Shown in pieces: positions 1-10,324 of a stretch of 64,000 nucleotides of DNA. Source of the stretch: Ophiosphaerella korrae. Its lineage: Eukaryota; Ascomycota; Dothideomycetes; Pleosporales; Phaeosphaeriaceae. Both the position numbers and the translations under genes were made by a program. The stretch spans positions 1-64,000 of the forward strand of contig JALNQF010000029.1 of assembly GCA_028456385.1 (NCBI GenBank), written 5' to 3'. Numbering within the stretch: the first letter of the stretch is position 1; every line of letters begins with the position of its first letter. Under the pieces are notes generated by a model. The model was not told the origin of the DNA. It did no database searches and saw nothing but the letters and a program-made list of their open reading frames with translations.

Positions 1-1625
1 TACTACGCTATAGACTCTATTACTATAGGTATACTACTACTAATATACGCTCTACTATAATAATACTATAGCCTCTATAATAGCCTTTAGTAACGTATAT
101 TCTAGTCTTTAGGCTTATACTATAAATAGCTCTATCTACTAATACGTTATAGTATTACTCTACTTAAAGCTCTTAGGTAGTTAAGAAGAATAGGACGCTA
201 AAGATACCTTAACACTAGGGCCTAAGAATACTCTTAGTTGTCTACTACACGCTAAAGGCGCACCTTTTAACTTGTATATAAAGTAGTACAACTTACCTTA
301 CTTTACTAATACACGTATTAACTTCTTACGTAAGATATATAACTAAGTATAGAGAGAAGATAAGTAATATATTTTCTAGCTACGTAGCCTAGTAGGTATA
401 GGTAAGTTAATAATTACGTAGACTATTACGCGTAGCTACTATAAAAAGTAGTATCTAGTAGCTAGCTTCTTCTTCTTATATAGTAGTAGTAACGTTAGTT
501 ACGTAAGTAAGTTTGTTATAAGTATTGTAGTATAGCTTACGTATAATATACTAGTATTATATTGTATATTTATAATACTATAGTAGAGCGTAGTAATATT
601 ACTAGCTAGACTTTATATAATTAGTAATAGTACCTTATTTTCTATCTACTATTAAAGCTACGTAAGCTAAGGCTATATATTATAGTTATTAATATGCTTA
701 ACAAGTATAATAATAATAATAATACCTAAATTATTATATAGCTACTAGCTAAAGCTTAGTCGCTTAAGAGAGTTTAACTACAAGTATTTCTAACGAGTTA
801 GCTAGTAGGGCTAATTTAATATAGGTTTTAGGTTATAGATATAGAATACAAGGACTTTATACTATATAATATATTACTATTAATTATTAACTAGGATATA
901 AAACTTTCCCTTAAAAACAAGCTTTAGTCTATTAAGTAGATATAGTATTTACGCGCTAGCTAGCTAGGTATAGAAGCTATTATATAGCTAGTCTAGGGCG
1001 CTAGTAGTTTATTTGTCTAGGTAGTAACAGCCTATTACTTTATTTACAAAGGGAAGCGCTTTATAGCTAAAAGACTAGAGAAAATCCTTTATAATAATAG
1101 TAATACTACTACTACTCTAGAGAAGTATCTTAATTAGATCTATATTATAGTACTTTAGAACTTAGTATCTATAGATTATATAGATAAAGAGAGAGAAGAG
1201 TAGTATAGAATACTAAAGTATATTCTTAGGAGTATAGTAGTATTACTCTCTACTCTATCTATATAGTCTTTAAGTAAGCTACTTTAGTCTATAGATAGAG
1301 AGGTTAGGTAAGCACTAGTAGATCTATACGCTATTCTTAACATCCTAGAAGATCTTACCTAGCTACTTTGTCTATACTATTTATTGTTTTACAACTTCTT
1401 ACTTAATAAGAAGAGATATAATAATAATTATCTCTAGGTTAATTAAAGGTGTTCTTACTTTATAGTCTTACTTAATACTATAATAGATTACTACTATAGC
1501 GTAGTAAAGTTATTAAATATATTATTCTACTTAAGATATAATTTTGTTAGAGCGCTCTATAGCTTAATAAGCTTTTAGATAGATATACGAAATTTAGAAA
1601 AAATCTAAGGTAGTCTAAGGTAGTA
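1..1625 (+). pseudogene. RIP-destroyed NACHT/NLR (STAND NTPase) gene
   Basis: No ORF survives, but one frame still reads as a fungal NACHT protein if TAG/TAA are taken as mutated Gln or Trp codons. Positions 251-410 give AKGAPFN, then NTRINFLRKIYN, then the P-loop VGIGK at 392-406 (family form AGTGKS). After a frame change between about 560 and 685, the Walker B block reads IVINMLNK (VIDALDE in the family) at 682-705. It is followed by LLAKA, KRV, a KGKRFIAKRLEKIL block near 1040-1090 and a YNFLLNKKRY block near 1390-1420, all in expected order. Every in-frame stop is TAA or TAG and none is TGA, as expected when CpA becomes TpA on both strands. The 5' end runs off the window and no WD40 or ankyrin tail is visible. 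Family assignment is by motif order. It is clearly non-functional. Confidence 0.8.
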
Positions 1626-1726
1626 GTATTATATAGTTTAGTAGCAAATTATAGTATTTTAAAGTTAGTAAGAAATTTACGCTAAAGATACTAATTATAC
1701 AAGATACTAAGGAGCTTAGGTATCTA

Positions 1727-2690
1727 TTCTAAGATTATCTAAGCTATACAATTATTGTTAGTATTATTATAATAGAAAGTACTACTATTATTCTACTATA
1801 GCAGGTTTTCTATTACTTATAGATAGACGTTAGTTTCTTTACTAGTATTTAAGATTACTATAATAGAATACAAAGTACTACTAGGCGGCTTAGTCCTAAA
1901 AAGCTTTTCTCTTTAGCTTACTTTGCCTTTTCTCTACACTCTAATAAAATTAAGATAAACTCTAGTTAGAATAAAATCTAATACTAGTAACTAACTAGTA
2001 AATTTATTTAATAGTTTTATTATTATTATTCTAAGACCTATTAAAGTTAATATAAGGAGCTAGTAGATAATATAACTTCTATTATAGTATACTTATATAA
2101 ATGTTAGGCTACCTAAGAATAGTAGCTAATCTATTACTATTTTACACTAGCCCTTGCGTAGGCTCTAACTCTTAATCTACTCTAGTGCTAAACCTAAGAA
2201 AGATAAAGCTAGCTACTCTAAAACCTTTATAAAGATATTAGGACTTAGTATATCTATTTAGCTTACGTAAATAATACTTCTATTACACTATTATATTACA
2301 CTTTAAAGTTCTATTAGCTTTAGCTGTATATACCTTGCTTATTATATAATATATACTACTCCTAGCCTATATTTATTATAGTAAAGAGGCACTTCCTAGA
2401 ATAATATCCTACTATTTTTACTTTATATAGATATAGTTTAACTTATAAGGTCTACTATATAATCTACTAGCTACGTTTTCTTACTACTTACTTCTAATTT
2501 TAGTAACGCTACTATCCTTTATAGCTTTATTCCCTAATAAAATCCCTCTTATCTTATTATTAAGAGCTTATAACTCCTCTACGAGCTAGGCTTTAAAACT
2601 ATTGTATAGTATATCTAGAATAAAAAATTAAATACAATCCTTCTAATTCTCTTAGGTTTTTTTACTATCTTACTTATAGTTAAATATAAG
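1727..2690 (+). pseudogene. Second RIP-destroyed coding frame, not identified
   Basis: A ~960-bp frame stays open if TAA/TAG are read as RIP products; no TGA occurs in it. That is unlikely by chance in such AT-rich DNA and points to an old protein gene. A helical block near 2140-2290 (TLALAQALTLNL, then LLxNLYKDIRT) faintly recalls the middle-homology region of fungal Zn2Cys6 transcription factors (LALRLAQSLGLH ... RRRLWWxLYxLDR), but I cannot confirm this. It could also belong to a transposon. It lies just downstream of the dead NLR in a different frame, so the two may be separate genes or one gene with an indel. Confidence 0.45.
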
Positions 2691-2805
2691 AATAAGTAAA
2701 GCTAGTTTACTATAAGTGTAATAACTATTAGTTAAGGAATATAACGTACTAATATCTTAGTAGACTTACGATTAGAAGGGTCCCTTTTCTAGCTTCGCTA
2801 ATAGT

Positions 2806-3141
2806 AGGGCCTAAATTTAGGACCCTACTTATAGTTAAAATTAGGAACAATTAGAATTAATTAAAGTTAGCTCGTGCTTAGTATAAGCCTGTTGGATTTA
2901 CTTAGGGTAGGCTCTGTCTTGCTTAGCTACTACATAATAAAGGCCTAATTCTAGGGCCTTATTACATAAGCGTGTTCTCGGGTTAGAGCGCTAGTTAAGG
3001 ATTCTTAGATAGAAAAGGTAGATAGTAAGGAAATATTAATACGCTTGTATTAAAAAGCTAAGTACATTTTGCCGCTATTTTTAGCGGCGTATGCTACTCT
3101 TTTCGTAGGGCATTGTTATTAGTAGTGAGTCTGTATAGTGC
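2806..3141. repeat. Dispersed repeat, RIP-mutated copy
   Basis: This ~335-bp segment aligns along its length with 7885-8219. Shared landmarks are GCCTGTTGGATTT, GAGCGCTAGTTAA, GATTCTTAGAT and the GC hairpin GCCGC...GCGGC. The differences are mostly C-to-T and G-to-A, with this copy carrying the T/A state, so it is the RIP-hit copy. Both copies stop matching after a TGTAT-A-(A/G)-TGCA end. No coding capacity or family name is recognised; it could be the end of a larger element. Confidence 0.75.
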
Positions 3142-3149
3142 AAACTTAA

Positions 3150-5253
3150 TCTATACTTGCGACAACATCGACTTTAGTTAACTACTTACGTAGCCTATAA
3201 GTTTTACTACTTAGCTTATGTTTTAGATCTTATATAATCCTTTCTTGTAACATTTGAAACTACGCACATCCCTGTAGTTAGACTGCTTAGGCTTGGGGGC
3301 CCGAAAATAGGCCTACCCCTTCCTCTTCCCACTCATGTAAGTAGAGATAAATCGCTAATGACCGACGGATAATTCTAGCTCTGCACTAAAACTATAAAAT
3401 AACTACTTTTCTACTCAATTAGTTCTTAGTATTCTCGGTACTTCTCTCAAAATAGTATAGCCATACTTGATAACTTGGGGTTAAGAAGTGTTTTGTTGAG
3501 TTGTATGTCCTAAGCTATCCAAGTACGAGTGGCAAATAGACTAATTGGCTAGTGTATTAAATACGGGACTACCAACTCAAAGTTGCATTGCTCAGTAGTC
3601 ACTCAGGAAGCAATCTTCGTTGGAATATTGTCTTTAGCAAGCAAGGCTTTCGTCAAGCTAAACCTTCCGTTGTCGCTGGTATATTGCAGTCGTATCTCGT
3701 TGCTGAGCTAGGCTCGGATGTGGAGGTGGGTCGCAGACGATTCAGTCGCGCTGTTGATCGTTTGCTCGGCCATTCGATCGTCGGGGATCTTATTTGAGGA
3801 AACTACGAGTGTGGATGCAGGATCAGATCGTGATGCTCGAAGTTACGTTGAGAGCAAGACAGGAGAACAACAACACAACGAAGTGCGCAGCCTACACGGG
3901 GGCGACGCAAGGCTGAACATGTTCATGATTGGTGAGAAGGTTCAGTCTACGCCTGGCCAGCAAAACTTGAGAGCTAGTGGTCGAGTACCATAACGAAGAA
4001 TATGACTCTCGTCATTTCGGCCTCATCGTAAATTGACGAAATTAAATCTCACAGAATGCTTAGAGTCAGAGAAATTCTAGATTCAGTCGACTTGATCGCG
4101 ATATCTTCAGTATTTCTGAAGGGTTTTCCCGCAGTGATGGTGCTGTTCTGTTCTGGTGTTGTGTGTCTAGCTACGCCTCGTTGCAATCATGCGCCAGCAG
4201 TCCCGACTTTGCTTGCTCAGATAAACCCTCAGGGTCAGTTCAATATCGCATTAGCTGTGCATCTAAGGTATCGTTTATTTGCTAGACCTAGACTGCGTAG
4301 ACTACCCAGGCACACAAAGTGGAAATTGAGAGCTAAAGAGACCAGGACAGAATTCCGTGAATGGAAGCAAAGGCTCGGGCCGCGCAGCATCGGATCCGAG
4401 CAGCGTCAAACGATGAAGACCGATGTGTCAAGTATATGATTAATAAAGCGTTAATAGAGATCAAGCGGGTCGAGAAGTATTGAAATGGTGTTTTTAAGGA
4501 TATCATATGAAGCTAATGTCGATTATGGCTGTTTACTACGGATGAATTCCCACTGGGTTCAAAATTTCAAGGATCATCAAGTTCTGGGGGAGAAGATATC
4601 GTATATGACGTAGAGCTTCTGTAAGGTTGTGGTTTTAAGGTTGGATTCGTTTCTGACGCTCAGCGGCGTAAGGACAATATCTATATCCTTTGATAGACGG
4701 TGCGCAAACAGTTGCCTGTGTGTCCGTCCTGGCCGAGGACGTTACCGTTCGTTTTTTCTGCCTGCGTCGATACCCAGGGTAACACTACTCTGCGATGATC
4801 AATTTATACTTTTCATCCTTTGATAGACCCACATTGATCCCCAACATTCTGTTGGTCCTGCCCATATCTCCTCGAATCGGAAGGTGAGCAGAAAATCTGC
4901 TGCCTAGCATGGGACCAACTCCATGCAGGGATGCGTTTCATGAGCCACCACAAGGTCTAAGCCTCACTACTGCGCCTCCTCGGTTTGAGTTTTAATAAAT
5001 ATCAACCCGACGTATAATCATCGACTCCTGTTGTATTTTTTTTCCTACTCGAGACAGCTTGTTGAATTTCTGTTTCATACTCTTGTTTCCCAGAACATGT
5101 TTCTAGACCGCTAGTGGTATTCATCGTTACGCTACACCAGAACTTGTGTTGGAGAAGCCATAGTATTTATTCTTTGGGAAAATTATACTGTGGAACGTGA
5201 ACTACATAACGAATTCAGCAGTGAGACAATCGTCATTCGCAACAATAACGAAG
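3150..5253. other. No supported gene; AT-rich to normal transition
   Basis: Base composition returns to normal by about 3500. Short ORFs (the longest at 4056-4439, 127 codons) have no recognisable motif and no splice partners. The last ~150 bp presumably hold the promoter and leader of the HET gene at 5254. Confidence 0.5.
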
Positions 5254-7350
5254 ATGAGTAGCTCAGCCAAGCGGCAAGCTGAGGACATCCTGCTGCGGCA
5301 TACAAAGCATCCGCGGACTGCACTTGGCCACCGAAAGGCCGTCGGGGAAGAGTTTGACCGAATATGTCGTAGATGTCGGAAGATCGATTTCGATGCAATC
5401 TTCAGAGAAGATAGAAGAGATAAACGCCTCTACAAGATCTGGGGAGGACAATGGTTCGATTTGTCCCACATTGGACCTGGCAGAAATTGTGCTTTATGTC
5501 AATTCTTCTACGACACAAGAGAGCCGCCATTGGACGAAAGCATAGTAGATCCGACTTATTGCCTTCGCGTCTTCCCGTTGAACAGCGAACTAGGTGCGTG
5601 GCAGCTTGATATCGATAATTCGCCAGGGTTCATAGTTGTTCCCATCCGGGACAGCAATACGGATCCACGCCCAAAGACTAGTGGCATCGTCATGGAGCAT
5701 GCAAACTCATTAGAGACCTTTCGTGGCCGCCAAATAAAACCTCAAGTTGATCTTTCCATTATCAAACAATGGCTTCAATTTTGCGACACCCACCATAAGG
5801 CCCTCTGCAAGCCCAAAACTAAAATGCGAGTTCCAGAAGGATTTTGCGTAATCGATTGCGAGACGCGTAAAATCATTCCTTGGAAGAATGTCAACAGACA
5901 TGAACAATATGTGGCGCTGAGCTATGTATGGGGTACATCGAACGATGAAGCTTTAGCGCAAAATGGGGCCATCCCTCGCACCGTGCCGCGTACAATCGAG
6001 GATACCATTCTTTTAACAACGAAACTTGGATATCAGTATCTCTGGATAGACCGGTACTGTATTGCCCACGGCGATCCTGTGCATAAACAGAAACAAATCC
6101 AGAGTATGAATGAGATTTACTATCATTCCATCGTTACTATTGTCGCTGCAGCGGGAGATGATCCTTATCACGGACTGCCTGGAATTGGAGTAGTAGAAAG
6201 AGAGCCTCAGCCATGTGTCAATGTTGGAGGTAGATCTCTGATATATACTCCATTTGCAAAAAAAGAAATCCTGCAATCAAAATGGAACAGTCGGGGTTGG
6301 ACCTACCAGGAAGGGCTGCTCTCTCGCCGAAAAATTGTCTTTACAGCCACGCAAGTGTACTTTCAATGCAACGCTATGCATTGTCTCGAAAGCATCGATG
6401 CGTCTCTGCAGGAGCTACATATACACAAGAACGTTCGAATGCGGGACATGGTGAATATCTCCCGAGTCTTTCCGCTCCGTGGACTCGGCAAAGGTCCTGG
6501 AGACTTCGAAGAACGGCTCAATGAGTACCTCCAAAGGTCTCTGACAACTGAAATGGACATACTAGATGCATTCAAGGGAGTTCAAGTGGCTTTTGAGCGA
6601 AATTTTTTTAGCATGCAAAGTCTCTGTGGTATCCCCATACACGACGTTGAGCTCTCTCAGACCGGTTTGGAGGCTCTTGTGTTAGGTTTGCTGTGGAGTG
6701 GTTATGTCAAGTCTAATATAGAAAAGTCCAGGCCAACGCGGCGAAAATGTTTCCCAAGCTGGACATGGGCGGGATGGAGAGTCTCAAAGCTCCATTTCAT
6801 GACTTCCTGCACGAGAAAAGGCATGACTCCGGAAACAAAATTTGCGGAAATCAGTGCGGAGTATGCCGATGGTCTTGTACTACCATGGCTTACAAATCAC
6901 GAACTCATACTTGCTCGAGACAAGTCAGGATCTTACCCTCTTATTCTCCGAATATACGGTCGTACTATCAACGTGCAGATATTCCCAGATGGCAGATGGT
7001 CCGGTAATGACAAGAGCGGGGTTCTGCGATATATTGTGACCTCGCTCTACAATCAAAAGAGTCTCAAGGGACTCGTAGGACTTGTGTGTGATACTTACAA
7101 GTTTGAGCAGCATAAGAGCAGCCCTGTCCCATTCACATTACTGCTGCTACATCGAGAAATTTCGGAGTACCAATTTTTATTGCTCTATCAACCAAAGGAC
7201 TTTACGCACTTTGAGCGCATAGATGCAGTCAATCTAAGTATATATCACATAATTATGGAAGAAAATCGGACCGATTTTCCTAATGATCTAGAGTCTGTTT
7301 TCATCAACGCTTTTGATGATTGGAATGAGCAGGAAGTTCGAATAGGATAA
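5254..7350 (+). CDS. HET-domain protein (heterokaryon-incompatibility type)
   Basis: Intact single-exon gene, 698 aa. The first in-frame ATG is at 5254 with A at -3; the frame is open further upstream but has no ATG. The HET domain begins at about residue 219 with YVALSYVWG, continues through LWIDRYCI (~263-270) and SMNEIYYHSIVTIVAA, and includes RGWTYQEGLLSRR, the usual third HET block. A Cys pair before it (CRRC near 39-42 and CALC near 79-82) is common in the Tol-like group and may bind a metal. The C-terminal ~300 residues have no recognised domain. HET proteins trigger cell death after fusion of unlike individuals; which partner this one senses cannot be told from sequence. It sits between two repeat-rich tracts and is itself unbroken. 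Confidence 0.9.
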   Translation: MSSSAKRQAEDILLRHTKHPRTALGHRKAVGEEFDRICRRCRKIDFDAIFREDRRDKRLYKIWGGQWFDLSHIGPGRNCALCQFFYDTREPPLDESIVDPTYCLRVFPLNSELGAWQLDIDNSPGFIVVPIRDSNTDPRPKTSGIVMEHANSLETFRGRQIKPQVDLSIIKQWLQFCDTHHKALCKPKTKMRVPEGFCVIDCETRKIIPWKNVNRHEQYVALSYVWGTSNDEALAQNGAIPRTVPRTIEDTILLTTKLGYQYLWIDRYCIAHGDPVHKQKQIQSMNEIYYHSIVTIVAAAGDDPYHGLPGIGVVEREPQPCVNVGGRSLIYTPFAKKEILQSKWNSRGWTYQEGLLSRRKIVFTATQVYFQCNAMHCLESIDASLQELHIHKNVRMRDMVNISRVFPLRGLGKGPGDFEERLNEYLQRSLTTEMDILDAFKGVQVAFERNFFSMQSLCGIPIHDVELSQTGLEALVLGLLWSGYVKSNIEKSRPTRRKCFPSWTWAGWRVSKLHFMTSCTRKGMTPETKFAEISAEYADGLVLPWLTNHELILARDKSGSYPLILRIYGRTINVQIFPDGRWSGNDKSGVLRYIVTSLYNQKSLKGLVGLVCDTYKFEQHKSSPVPFTLLLLHREISEYQFLLLYQPKDFTHFERIDAVNLSIYHIIMEENRTDFPNDLESVFINAFDDWNEQEVRIG

Positions 7351-7884
7351 TTTTTCAGTGTTCGCAAGGTCTAAGAAGATGCAGTCAAAAATAAAAATAA
7401 AAATCTTATTTAATTTACATGATGAACCCCAATCATACGAAGACGAAAAGCTAGCATCGAGTGCGAAGATACGTTGATACTGTTTACAGTGCATACTCGA
7501 TACTGCACTAAAGTAACAATGCTTGACGACCCTGAAGTACCTTGTGATCATTAGATTGTCTTCCAGAGAAGCTTTATTACCTGGGAGGTAAGTTAATAAA
7601 AGTTCTCTTGCACGCCCGATTGGTTAGAGGCTTAGCTAGGCATACCCCCTGGGTAGCTCGCGCTCCTATTGGCTAGGGACAGGCTTAAAGCCTACAGCCT
7701 TACTTCACTCACGACGCCTAAGACCAATAGTCGCATGCTCGCTCGGCCCTACGTTAGGCTGAAGCTCCTGTATATATCTATACCGATTTCCTTTGTATTA
7801 GCTAGCAATCAAGTCTCTCACAATCGTTGTCCCAAGCTATCAACATCTTTCTTAGGCGGCAAGGCATTGAAAACAGTCAACGAC
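7351..7884. other. Non-coding spacer and possible repeat flank
   Basis: The first ~200 bp are the 3' flank of the HET gene. From about 7610 the sequence (GCCCGATTGGTTAGAGGC and onward) has the look of repeat-derived DNA leading into the repeat at 7885, but no second copy was found in the window. Confidence 0.35.
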
Positions 7885-8219
7885 GGGGCCCAAATTCAGG
7901 GCCTACTCATAGTCATAATCAGGCACCACCAAGATTAGTCAAGCCAACTTATACTCAGGCATGAGCCTGTTGGATTTGCTTAGGGTGGGCGCAGTCTTGC
8001 TCAGCCACTTCATAAGGGAGGCCTAATTTTAGAGCCTTATTGCATGAGCAGGTTTCCGGATTAGAGCGCTAGTTAAAGATTCTTAGATGAAAAGGTAAAC
8101 GGTAAGGACGTATTAATGCGTTTGTATTGAAAACCTATACACGTTCTGCCGCCATTTTCGGCGGCATATGCCACCCTTTTCGTAGTATATTGTCGTCGGT
8201 GGTGAGTTTGTATAATGCA
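7885..8219. repeat. Dispersed repeat, little-mutated copy
   Basis: Partner of 2806-3141. This copy keeps the C/G state at most differing sites and holds a perfect hairpin, TGCCGCC-ATTT-TCGGCGGCA, near 8138-8167. Its right end (TGTATAATGCA) abuts the HET fragment at 8217-8453, so it marks an insertion or recombination boundary. Element class is unknown and no target duplication could be checked, because the other half of the HET gene is absent. Confidence 0.75.
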
Positions 8220-8453
8220 GCACGTATCGACCCAGAAATATCGTAGCTTGTCACGGGTGGCTTGGTCTATACAAAACTGGATCTTCTTGTAGCCTTCCTT
8301 GTCCTCAGCAGTGCCTTCTGTCATATCACGAAAAGTGACCTCTTCATTGTCCTTTCCCCAGGTGTGCGACAGTATTGCGTACGGAGGGATGTGGTCTATG
8401 AAGTCCTGCGTCAATCTAAATTGGCCAGAGCCTATAATTTCCAGCAGCCGCAT
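8217..8453 (-). pseudogene. Truncated HET-domain gene fragment (first ~79 codons)
   Basis: Reading leftward from the ATG at 8453, the frame encodes a typical N-terminus of a HET-NLR: MRLLEIIGSG, PPYAILSHTWG, EEVTFRDM, GYKKIQFC and YFWVDTCCI. It then runs into the repeat at 8219 and translates as unrelated residues. The same order is present in the intact N-terminus of the HET-NACHT-WD40 gene at 21232 (MRLLTYDEDG, PPYAILSHTWG, YFWVDSCCI), so this is a paralogue fragment. The rest of the HET domain and any NACHT part are missing. Confidence 0.85.
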
Positions 8454-9186
8454 CTTGAAACAGGTCGATGCCCAACGCTTATGGAGGGCAGCCAGTTGGT
8501 ACAGGGCTTAGCGAGGACGTCAAGTCGCAAGGGGGTTCCGCGGCATTCTGCTCCCGTGCCTCGTGAGCATGTTATCAAGGAAAGTTGTATGAATGTAGAT
8601 AACCTACCGTCTGTGTGGGCTTGGAGTGAAGTGCCATGCTGGGGTGCAGACAAAGTTGAGACAGCGCGCAAAGTTGGGGCTGAATTTGGGCGGCTGCAAG
8701 TGGGGCAGTTGCGCTGGGCACAGGCTCGGGCGCAAGCAACCAAAAGCGTGGATTTAGAGAGGTAAAGAGGCAATTGAAGCATACCTGCTGAATATCAGCG
8801 GCTAAATCGCAAGGGCGTTAATATGATGGCCAACGTCTCTGTAGATGTAGACATTGCCAAGTCAGCCTTACCATCAATCCTAGCGAGCTGCCTTGGCGAT
8901 CTCATGTCACAGATTGATGGTCAAGACTCGCTGCCTAAAATCGCAAGATTTCCTGCATTAGCATAGCTATTCCGCAATATCGGCCCCGCGCCGCAGCAGT
9001 TGCAGGTTGATGGCTTGCCTTGAGTAAAGAAGAGACAAAAAGGCTCCCTTACCCCAAGAAAACGCCACACACATCGAAGTGCCAACCCGTACAGAAAAAA
9101 CTTGTTGCAAAAACGGAAATGGTAACGTTCTATCCAAGCTCTAGTGAACACAGCCACACTACCCAAAACACAACCAAACAGAACAA
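8454..9186. other. No supported gene
   Basis: This stretch lies upstream of the HET fragment and may contain its old promoter. ORFs here have no motif and one is simply antisense to the HET fragment. Confidence 0.4.
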
Positions 9187-9363
9187 GCCTACCAGGAAAA
9201 GACCATGTGCTGTCAAGCCTTGAGCGAGGCTGAAAAGACCGAAAAAGGGTAGCTTCGGCTACAATCTAACGATTATCGGCTACGGCATGGCTGAAGCTAG
9301 CCTTTTTCGGCCTTTTCAGGCTCGCTCAAGCCTTGACGACAAACCCCCATTTCCTGGTAGGTG
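9187..9363. repeat. Fold-back (MITE-like) element
   Basis: Long imperfect inverted repeat. The left arm 9187-9262 (CCTACCAGGAAA, TCAAGCCTTGAGCGAGGC, GAAAAAGGGTAGCTTCGGC) is the reverse complement, with a few mismatches, of the right arm 9285-9363 (GCTGAAGCTAGCCTTTTTCG, GCTCGCTCAAGCC, TTTCCTGGTAGG). About 22 bp separate the arms. It encodes nothing. The outer 12 bp (CCTACCAGGAAA / TTTCCTGGTAGG) match perfectly and could be terminal inverted repeats. I saw no clear target duplication. Confidence 0.75.
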
Positions 9364-10131
9364 TATACTAGCAGGGAGGGTGCCGATCCGCATACGCCCT
9401 GGGCTTGTGTGATAGAGAAGTACCTTCTTGTACTGTAGCAAATCACGTGCTTGTCAATTGCGCCTAACCGGATACGTAAGGTTAGGTGCCAAGGCTTTCG
9501 TTCCTAAAAGCATTATCCTATCCTCAATGAATTACGAAACCTCTGATTTGACTCTACTGGTTGACAAGGCCCTACTATCACCTTGTCGACTTCCGTAGTA
9601 GTTAGCTTAGGGGGCTTCGTCATAGTGTTAAGCACTCGATCTGGGTTAAATGGGAACAATCTACATGCAGCAAATCCAGCCTTAATATTCCTAGGCTTAA
9701 AGGCTTTAATCCTTGCAGGGCTATACAGAGAGGTAAAATGCTCTTTACCTACTTTATTTACGTTTCCTCGCTCTAGTATTTTAGCTTCTTCGCGATAGGC
9801 GGCCTTTAGCGAGGTAAATATAGCAATATTGTATAGCTATAGCTTATGCGAGGTGTAAGAGAGAATATAATATAATATAATATTATTTAAGAGACAAAAC
9901 TCCAGAATTTTAATAGTTTTATGCGTTCTAAGGCTATTACAAGGTAGTACTTAAGGTTTACTATTAGCTTAGTGTTAAACCGAGTCACTCAAGGCTAAGC
10001 CAAGTCACTGGTAGGTTGGGGACGTTGTAGCAGGAGCACGAGGGATTGGGTTGCAGCAAGGGGTGTATTGATAGGTAGAGTAATCGCTGACTACCTAGCG
10101 ATTCCTTCGAAGGGCTTATATGCCCTTCTTC
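9364..10131. other. Repeat-derived, partly AT-rich non-coding DNA
   Basis: Contains two small hairpins (arms GCGCCTAACC/GGTTAGGTGC near 9459-9491 and TTGACAAGG/CCTTGTCGA near 9560-9590) and an AT-rich tract at 9800-9960. No gene is supported. Confidence 0.4.
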
Positions 10132-10324
10132 TGTTAGACCGCAGCTCTACTCCACTGCGCCAAACAAACCCAAAAAGGTAGATGAGTATTCAACAACGCT
10201 GAATACCGGAGTAGAACAGTATATATCGTTACAAGGGCCCACTGGCCCTTGGCTCTCGGCTCAGTATGTGCCAATCGCAATACCACTACAGCCCTGCAGG
10301 CCTTGTAGGCGACGAAGCCTAACA
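10132..10324 (-). repeat. Small LTR-like element, copy 1
   Basis: Bounded by TGTTAG and CTAACA. The segment 10139-10262 is nearly identical to 15482-15597 (shared CGCAGCTCTACTCCACTGCG, AACAAACCCAAAAAGGTAG and GAGTAGAACAGTATATAT). On the minus strand it carries TGGCGCAGTGG, a perfect fit to the tRNA A-box consensus. A weak B-box-like CTTCGAAGG lies ~50 bp further, outside the shared part. No matching target duplication was found, so the outer limits are less sure than for copy 2. Confidence 0.55.

Noticed and set aside
3588..4823. Several ORFs of 60-127 codons
   Set aside because: Overlapping frames, no motif, no splice partners, two with non-ATG starts; expected by chance.
8262..8765. 167-codon plus-strand ORF
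   Set aside because: Largely antisense to the HET fragment and without motif.
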